Positions 9,591-16,326 of a stretch of DNA of 16,326 nt are shown piece after piece. Origin of the DNA: Byssochlamys sp. IMV 00236 (Eukaryota > Ascomycota > Eurotiomycetes > Eurotiales > Thermoascaceae). Under the pieces are notes generated by a model. That model was not told where the DNA came from and made no database searches. It saw only the letters and a program-made list of their open reading frames with translations. The stretch is taken from assembly GCA_001931875.2 (NCBI GenBank), contig MSJH02000801.1, forward strand, positions 1 to 16,326, given 5' to 3'. How positions within the stretch are numbered: position 1 is the first letter of the stretch; every line of letters starts with the position of its first letter. A program made the position numbers and the translations under genes.

Positions 9591-11100
9591 TAGTGTATTA
9601 GAGACACTTATTCTGCCCTAATTTAGCTTTATTAATATAGTACTATAAAGATAAAATTAAGGTCTTTTTTCTTACTAACTTTAAGAAATAGTTTTATACT
9701 AGAAAAAGAAATTAATATAGTTATTTTTAGCTAGGGTCTTATAGATTATAATCTTAAATTAAAAGATACTTTTCTTTACTATAATACTTTAGAGAAGCAA
9801 TTAAGGTAATTCCTTAAATATATTAAATTTATTAGTCCTAAATTAAATTAGCTATTTATATCTTTATAAATATACTAAATATAATAAGCTAGACTTTTTA
9901 ATAGTTTTTTTAGATAGCTTATAAATAGAAATATATATCTTATATATTAATATTAGGTAATAAAGTTTACTAATTTGCCTTTTAAATAGTATTAAGAAAA
10001 GAAAGAAGGTAAGAGTAAATATAAAGATTGCTATTAATCTTATTGAAGCTATTAAGCTTAATAAATTAGGCGAGAAATATAATAATTTCAGATATAGTAG
10101 CCTTAGAATTAATAAATAATTCTCTGAGAATAATTAAATTTAAATCTATATTGCAGGCTATTAGGAAGTTAGCAATCTAGGGTTAATTTAATTTTCTAAT
10201 ACCCTTAAGTTAAATAAAATAATTTTAAAAGAAGAATAATTATTTTTTATAAAGTAATAAAAAAGAAATAATAATTTTTATTAAGAGTTCTCTATATAGG
10301 AAATCTAAGAAAGAAATCTGAATTTTATATTCTAACTTAAGTTAAAATATATTAAAAATTTCTGCTAAAACTTTAAGAGCTATAAAAAAAAGTCTATTAT
10401 TTTAAGAAATATACTCTATTAAAAAGTAAGAGAGTAATAATTTCTCTTATATAATAAGTCTTATTATTAATTAAAAGATAAATAGTTAATATAATTTAAC
10501 TTAAGTTAGAATATTAACTTCTTAATTAGGACTAGTATAAGTTATAGACTATATAAACTAACTTTATTTTTTTCTTACTATATTTATTTCTTTTCCTAAA
10601 TATATTCTTTATATTTTTCCTACTAATTCTAACTTAGTTAAAATTAGCTTTTTATATATAGATAAGGAAATCCTATAAGAATAAAATAATATCTTATCGA
10701 TATTATTACCTTAATTTAAATTCTTTTAAGACTTCTAATATAATAAGCTCTTAATCCCTACTTTAATAGTTTATATTTTAACTTAAGTTAGAATACTATA
10801 GATTTAATTACCCTATTATAAGATTTATAGAAATAAGAACTTCTAGACTGTTTTATTAAATACTAGAACCCTTAATCTATTTTACTACCTTTTAAAAACC
10901 CTAGTTTATTTATAAATAGACTTTAGCTAAATAGTTCTAGTATAAAGTCTCTTAATAATCTTAACTTATTAGACTATATATTCTAACTTAAGTTAAAACT
11001 AAAATACTGCCTAAAATTAGTCTATTATCTAAGTTTATTACTCCTATAGTATTATTAAAAGAAAAAAAAAATTAGTTAAGTAAAGTTTAGTAGAGATAGC
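9591..11100 (+). other. Unrecognised degraded sequence, possibly once coding
   Basis: No family recognised. On the plus strand the phase starting at 10030 gives a run of some 30 codons with few stops and a mixed composition (…IEAIKLNKLGEKYNNF…). In places it recalls helix-turn-helix regions of fungal transposases, but this is too weak to name. Stop density across the rest is what random sequence of this composition would give, so coding origin is only a guess. Palindrome copies at 10333, 10497, 10779 and 10984 and a damaged one at 10630 fall within it. Confidence 0.3.
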
Positions 11101-12430
11101 TTTATTAATCTTTTTTCCTTTTTAAAAGAATATAGTTTAATTAAAACTTAAAAAGGCATTTCTTAAGACTCTATATATTAATATGCGAGATCTAGATAGT
11201 AAATAGAAAGATAAAAAAAAAATTATAATTTTAATAAAGATTATATAAAAAACTTAAAGTAAGAATTCTAAGTAGCTATTTAATAATAAGATATTAGTAT
11301 TTAGATAAAAGTAATAATAGAATACAGCAACTTTAAATAGATTATTAGAATCTTTATTAAAAATAATAATATAGATAATATTAATGCTGCAGAGGTATAT
11401 AAGAAAGCTCTTAATATTATACGCTCTAGAAATAGAGTAGAGAGAGATATATTTATTTATCTTAATAAATAGCTAGATTCTGTTTAGAAACCTATTTTTT
11501 AAATAAGGTAATATTATTAAGCTATTTTATTAAAGCTTTTACTTAAGTAGACTTAGGCGGCTATTATTTATATTAAGACCTCTAAAAATAAGACTATTTA
11601 AAAGCTAAGTCTTAATATATATTCTTATTTTAACTTAAGTTAGAATTTAGCTAATTATAGATTAATAGGCTTAGTTATAGGCGGTTAATATCTATAATAA
11701 AGAGAAGATAGATATAAAACTATTAACTATATTATACTTAAATTATAAAAAGATAAAGAGACTTAATATAGATAGAGAATATATACTAACTCTAATTTAG
11801 GCCTTTAAATAAAAAGATTAAGCATAATAAAGAGAGTTACTTAAAAATATAAATAATTTTAGAAAATAGGCTTAGCTAATTATTAGCATCTTACTAAAAT
11901 ATATAGTATACGCTTAAGCTCTTTTATAAAAAGACTTATAAATATAATAAATCTTAAACTATATTTATACTCTATATAGAAGAGTATACTATAATTTTAT
12001 TCTTAATAAGCTTATAATTAATTTAAAACTAGACTATATAAATTAAGAAAATTACTTAGTAGTTCTTAATTATTCTAACCTAAATTAGATTTAGAAAGCT
12101 AAGTTTAGAAGATTTAAAGAATAGGCTATAAAGATATTTATAGAGAAGTTTAACGCTTATATCTTAATAAATAATTAGCAACTTATTATTAATTATTATT
12201 ATTAAGCTAGTAATAATATATTAAGAATATTATTCTTCCTATTTAGGTCTAACTATAAGAAGAATAAGCTATACCCTGCCCTAGATAAAAAATAATTTTT
12301 TAAACTATTTCTACTATAGTTAATAGTAGAAGTTTTCTCCCTTAAAAACCCTATAAGGAGATTAGGATTTTTTATTATATTAAATAATAAGGACTATATA
12401 ATAATATAGAAGAACCTATATAAGAATAAA
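11101..12430 (+). other. Unrecognised degraded sequence, possibly once coding
   Basis: The plus strand is A-rich. The phase of codons at 11383 + 3n opens with about 30 codons free of stops (beginning N-A-A-E-V-Y-K-K-A-L) and passes through the palindrome at 11631 without a break, reading F-N-L-S-stop-N there. I cannot assign a family. An open run of this length has a few per cent chance of arising in any one place at this base composition, so the coding call stays low. Palindromes lie at 11631-11642 and, degenerate, at 12075-12088. Confidence 0.3.
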
Positions 12431-15302
12431 AACCTTAAGTTCTCTTTTTAATAAGATTTAACTTAAGTTAAATACTAGAGATATAATATTAACTAGTTAT
12501 AAGAACTTATAGGTTAAACTGCAAAATAAAGCAATTAATCTATTAAAAGCTATACTTAAGCATATAATATTCTAGTACTAACTAGAATAATATTACTTAT
12601 CTCCTATATTTAATTATTTAAAGATATTTTAATAGGCCTATAAACTTTAATTAACTCTATTTCTTATTATAGAAGACCCTAATATAGCTATATACTTTAT
12701 TAATATACTTCTTAATAAAATCTATAAAGACCCTTATTAAAGCTAGCAAGACCTAAAATAGAGTATAAGCCTTTATTTAACTTAAGTTAGAATTTAAACT
12801 AATTCTTTTTAGCTAAATAAGCTGCTAAATATATTATAAGACGTAAATATTACTGAGGAGAATAAGAACTATTATAAAGAGTATTAAACTTACTTATTAT
12901 AGTTTAACTATTATTATTAGGCGAGAGTCCTATAAAAATACTTAAAAATAATTAGAGATAAGTTTAAGAGTATTATAAGAAAGTTTAGTAATATTACTAA
13001 GATTATAAGTTTTAAAAAAACTAACTTAAGTTAAAACTAATATAATATAGGGTAACTATATATAGATTTTTATAGACTTTAGAAATATAACTATAAGAGT
13101 ATAATTTTAATAAAATTATAATATTAAAGATATCTATATCTTAAGATATTATAAAAAAGAATTAAAAAAGGAGACTAATCTGCTAAAGGCGCTATAGATC
13201 TACTAATATATAAAAACTAATATAATTAAAATACTAAAGTTAGGCTAGAGAAAAGCTAACTTTTAAGAGGAGGATTTTATCTAAAATAAAGTATATATAT
13301 TATTAATCTAACTTAAGTTAAATATTAACTTAATATAGGAAAAGTAAAATAATTATCTTAAAGCTTTATAGGAGATAGTTAATTTACTTATATAATAGGA
13401 TTAAGAGCCTAATATTAACAATATTAATAAATTACTAGCCCAGTATACTATTAATTATAACCTAATTATTTAGAAAGCTGTTTAAAAATAAAAAAAGATA
13501 TATATAATAAAGCTAAGTCTATTTACTAAACTTCTATCTAAAAAAGAACTAATAAAAGATAAAAAATAAAAGAAGAAGTAGAAAAACTTAGAATAATTAA
13601 GATATATAAATCTTAACTTACTATATAAGAAGCAGAAAATCTTAAGAGACTTTACTAAAGCTTACTTATAAATAAATATATTTTATCTAACTTAAGTTAG
13701 ATCTAAGATTAATTTATTATAGACTATAGATTTAATATAAATAATATAATAAAATAAGAATAGTAAAATAACTTAAGCTAATTTAAGCGGGCTTTAGTAA
13801 GAAAAAAAAGATAAAGGAAAGAAAAGATAAAATAAGTAAATATTAATTAAGATTTTAGCAAATAAAAAGAAATTAAGGTTTTAGCAGATATTAATTAAGG
13901 TTTTTTAGGGGATAAGAATTTTAAGAGAATAATAAGTTATAATAATAATAATTCTTATAATTTAATTAAACTAACTTAAGTTAAAACTTTATAAATAAAG
14001 CAATTTTTAATATAATAATAATAGGCAATTAATAAGATCTTATAGTCTATTATTTTATATTATTAATATAATAGACTACTTAGTAAAATAAAAGGGTAAA
14101 TAATAAGTATAAATTCTAACCTAAGTTATATTTAAATAGGCACTTAATTAAAAATATAGCATTTATAAAAAATCTTAACCTTAAAGATTAGCCTTCTAGT
14201 ATAGTAAGCAATTTAAATATAATAAATTAAGGTACTATTACTAACCTATTTTAAATATATTATTTTATAATTTACTAACTAGACTTAGCTTATTAATATT
14301 AATATAGATAGGTTCTAAAAGATATTTAATAGTAAGAAGAAAAAAAAAATAAAAAATTTTAAGAATAAGATATTTCTATACTATTATAATTAGACTTTTT
14401 AAATAAATTCTAACTTAAGTTAGATTTAAGTATATTATCCCTAATATAGAATTTCTTATACTTTCTTCTAGGCTAGAATTATTTAATATATTTTAAAGTT
14501 TTAATAGTTCCTAATTCTCTTTATTTATAACTCTTTTCTTTAATAAGATAAAACTCTTATTTCTTATTATTATTTTAAGAGATAATAATAGTTTTTAATT
14601 ATAGAATATTTAGTTCGGTTTAGTCTTATAAAAGCTTAATATAATCTAATTTTTATCTTAGAATCTTTAAATATAATAAATAAGAATTTAACTTAAGTTA
14701 GAATATTATAGATATTATACTACCGCTTATATTATTATTTTTAAATTTCTTTTCCTTACCTCTTTCTAATGCAGATATATTAAGATTACTAAGTCCTTTA
14801 TTATAGTTTTAGAATTATATTATTTATACTTCTATAGAAATTTATAAGACTTCTTTATTTTTAGATGCTAATATTTAAGATATTAATTTTAATTATAATC
14901 TTATTAAACAATTTAAGCCCTAATTTAAAACTAATACTTCTAACTTAACCTAATTTAAGATAGTAAAATATAGTTAAATAAAGGCTATTATCTATCTAGC
15001 TCTTCTAGAACAGGTTTAAATCTTTAAATTTTAATAAATTAAAATAGAGTTTATAAAATAGCAGTTTAAGTTTTAATAGATAAAATTAAAAACTTAATTA
15101 GTTATATAATAATATTATTAAGAAGTTATAAATAATATATTTAGCTTTCTTTATATATAATATCTATATTGCTTAATATTTTTTTAATATCTTTATAAAG
15201 GAAGAAATAGTATTAGCTTAATAGCTACCTATATAAAAAGGGCTTTATATAGATCTAGAGATAAGACTTAAAAAAATAGCAATATTTAAAATATATTAAT
15301 TA
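12431..15302. other. Palindrome-dense region without a recognised gene
   Basis: This stretch has the densest run of the motif: nine starts between 12459 and 14689 (one a variant), mostly 240-380 bp apart, plus a decayed copy at 14941. Comparing the sequence after successive copies by eye shows no shared longer unit, so it is not an obvious tandem satellite. Around 13480-13860 the plus strand is Lys-rich in translation and could be the tail of an old transposase frame, but no motif is clear. From about 14430 to 14800 the strand becomes T-rich. Nothing else is recognised. Confidence 0.5.
13845..13908. repeat. Imperfect short tandem repeat
   Basis: AATTAAGATTTTAGCA at 13845 is repeated as AATTAAGGTTTTAGCA at 13871 and AATTAAGGTTTTTTAG at 13893. 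The spacing is uneven (26 and 22 bp). Differences are A/G and C/T, consistent with RIP on an older repeat. No role seen. Confidence 0.65.
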
Positions 15303-16326
15303 TAAAGGTAAGAATTAGCTAATTATTATAAACTTTATTACTAATATTTCTATTAAAAAACCTTTAATCTAATATATATACTAGACGCGTTATATAATTA
15401 GATCTTGTATTTTATTATAAGATATCGCTAATTATTTTAAATAGTTAAATATACTTAGTTCTACTATATGCTATATATAATTACTAGTAATTTATATCTA
15501 GAATTACTTAACTAATATTAGATTTAAGCATGCCTTTTTAAACTTAAAGAAATTAATTATATAGAAATATTATTATATTTACTTAAGTAAGGAAAGATTT
15601 TTCTAGTATTAAATTATTAGACTAGTTAAAATTAATATTCTTTTCTTACTATAACAGGGTATTTTATTAATATAAAATAGGTATATAGAGAAGTACTCTT
15701 AGCCTTTAATTCTGTTTATAAATTATATATTAAGAAGAACTTAGCTAAAATAATGCTAAAGAATCTTTATTAATATAATTTATAATATTAAATTCTTATT
15801 ATTATAATAAATAATATAAGTAATAATATTATCTTAATAGCAGAGCTAGATAAAAGCCTAAGAAATAAGCTTAAGATAGATTTATTATTAGAAGATTTCT
15901 AAGATATAATACTAAATTAACTTATTTTAAATTGCTATTATATTTTATATTTAGCATATATTTTATAACTTGCAGTTAATACTTTACTAGGTAAACTCTA
16001 TATTAATACTCTTATTAATAATAGTATTAATTAGAATATAAGAAAGAATAGAGGCCTATTATATTCTTAGGGTATTTTAATATTATTAGAAAAGGTATAT
16101 TCTCTATTTAACTTAAGTTAGATTAATACTAATAGGTTTTTATATAGGTTTATAAGATTACTAGATTTATTAATATAAGCCCTTAATGCTGAGAATATTT
16201 CCTAATACTATAATAATTAAGTACTAGTTAGCTAAAATTATTACTTCTTAATTACTAAATATAATAGAATTTAATATATCTTATACTTATATATACTCTT
16301 AAACTATATATAGTAATTAGATAATT
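15303..16326 (+). pseudogene. hAT-family transposase remnant, 3' end beyond window
   Basis: A plus-strand phase (codons starting at multiples of 3) reads without indels to the window edge. It would have cut and pasted a DNA transposon. A region like the hAT N-terminal helical part (I-L-x-F-I...F-x-I-V-x-x-T-x-F) lies at about 15400-15470. A D-x-W-T-S motif appears as N-Y-stop-T-S at 15612-15626, so the first catalytic Asp is Asn and the Trp a TAG. The ITTDNASNN motif reads I-I-I-N-N-I-S-N-N at 15801-15827, with the second catalytic Asp as Asn at 15810-15812. The C-x-x-CLAH-ILQLAV block follows at 15933-15992 with His as Tyr. The catalytic Glu and the C-terminal dimerisation region would be outside. 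No BED finger is identified upstream. A dispersed palindrome lies in frame at 16109-16120. Confidence 0.85.

Larger units (their letters stand above)
9455..16120. repeat. Dispersed palindrome array, core TAACTTAAGTTA
   Basis: Exact 12-bp cores start at 9455, 10333, 10497, 10779, 10984, 11631, 12459, 12778, 13022, 13309, 13688, 13972, 14411, 14689 and 16109. A one-mismatch copy lies at 14117 (TAACCTAAGTTA), a copy lacking one base at 10630, and weaker ones at 12075-12088 and 14941-14952. Two more exact copies are in the arms (155 and 8983). Flanks extend the match to about ATTCTAACTTAAGTTAAAAT: cores at 9455, 10333, 10984, 13022, 13309 and 13972 read C-core-A, while 10497, 10779, 11631, 12778, 14689 and 16109 read T-core-G, which is the same 14-mer inverted. 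Core starts fall in all three codon phases, so this is a DNA-level repeat. Role unknown: protein-binding sites, a tiny mobile palindrome, or relics of a larger repeat. Confidence 0.9.
1..16326. other. RIP-saturated AT-rich compartment
   Basis: The whole window is about 18 % G+C by hand counts of sample lines. CpA and its complement TpG are nearly exhausted and CpG is rare, while CpT, CpC and TpA remain common. All recognisable coding frames carry TAA/TAG where conserved Gln, Arg or Trp are expected, and Asn or Tyr where Asp, Cys or His are expected. Every one of these is reachable by C-to-T or G-to-A. That pattern is known from repeat-induced point mutation in filamentous ascomycetes, which acts on duplicated DNA before meiosis. 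Taxon is inferred from this process and from the transposon families; the sequence itself gives no host gene. Confidence 0.88.

Noticed and set aside
11671..11690. Second copy of the arm edge (TATAGGCGGTTA)
   Set aside because: The match ends after about 12 bases and no AGTTTA-rich arm sequence follows. It is probably chance.
10497..14700. A satellite with a period near 280 bp
   Set aside because: Spacings vary from 145 to 828 bp, and sequences following successive palindromes show no shared longer unit by eye.
9455..16120. Palindromes as intron ends (CTAAC branch site followed by AG)
   Set aside because: Both halves are equally conserved and the motif occurs in both orientations. The spacing between CTAAC and AG would be unusually short, and one copy is crossed by an unbroken hAT frame.
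9455..16120. Palindromes as a repeated peptide (F-N-L-S-Q) in one long protein
   Set aside because: Core starts fall in all three codon phases and many spacings are not multiples of three.
1..16326. Mitochondrial genome fragment, suggested by the very low G+C
   Set aside because: The content is nuclear-type Gypsy and hAT transposons with RIP-style dinucleotide loss. No mitochondrial protein, rRNA or tRNA genes are visible.

Overview
The window is extremely AT-rich (about 18 % G+C on the lines I counted). CpA, TpG and CpG are almost absent, and the remaining cytosines sit mostly before T or C. Every gene I can recognise is a transposon whose reading frame is full of TAA/TAG, with Gln, Arg and Trp codons turned into stops and catalytic Asp turned into Asn. 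This is the signature of repeat-induced point mutation (RIP) and points to an AT-rich, heterochromatin-like compartment of a filamentous ascomycete (Pezizomycotina). I see no live host gene, tRNA, rRNA or CRISPR array. The species assignment is inference only.

Layout. (1) 1-9148 is one large fold-back unit: an arm of about 332 bp at 1-332 is repeated inverted at 8818-9148. The outer 225 bp of the arms are identical. The inner ~107 bp are diverged, almost only by G:C/A:T transitions. (2) Between the arms lie two different Gypsy-type LTR-retrotransposon remnants, arranged head to head. Gypsy-1 is on the minus strand (gag about 5650-2900, then protease/RT/RNase H and the start of the pre-integrase region down to 333). 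Gypsy-2 is on the plus strand (gag about 6300-7600, protease and RT 7690-8832). Each loses its 3' part at the inner edge of an arm: Gypsy-1 before the integrase core, Gypsy-2 just after the RT catalytic motif. A junction at about 5650-6300 separates their 5' sides.

(3) 9149-15300 holds no gene I recognise. Its striking property is a 12-bp palindrome, TAACTTAAGTTA, present in 15 exact copies from 9455 to 16120, plus near-copies, at irregular 145-1400 bp spacing. Most copies extend to an asymmetric 14-mer found in both orientations. The same motif occurs once in each arm, and I found none in the Gypsy bodies. (4) 15303-16326 is the N-terminal and catalytic part of a RIP-degraded hAT transposase on the plus strand, running off the window.

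Nothing here looks able to make a functional protein. The open biological questions are what the dispersed palindrome is, and how the arm pair came to have a perfectly matched outer part and a diverged inner part.
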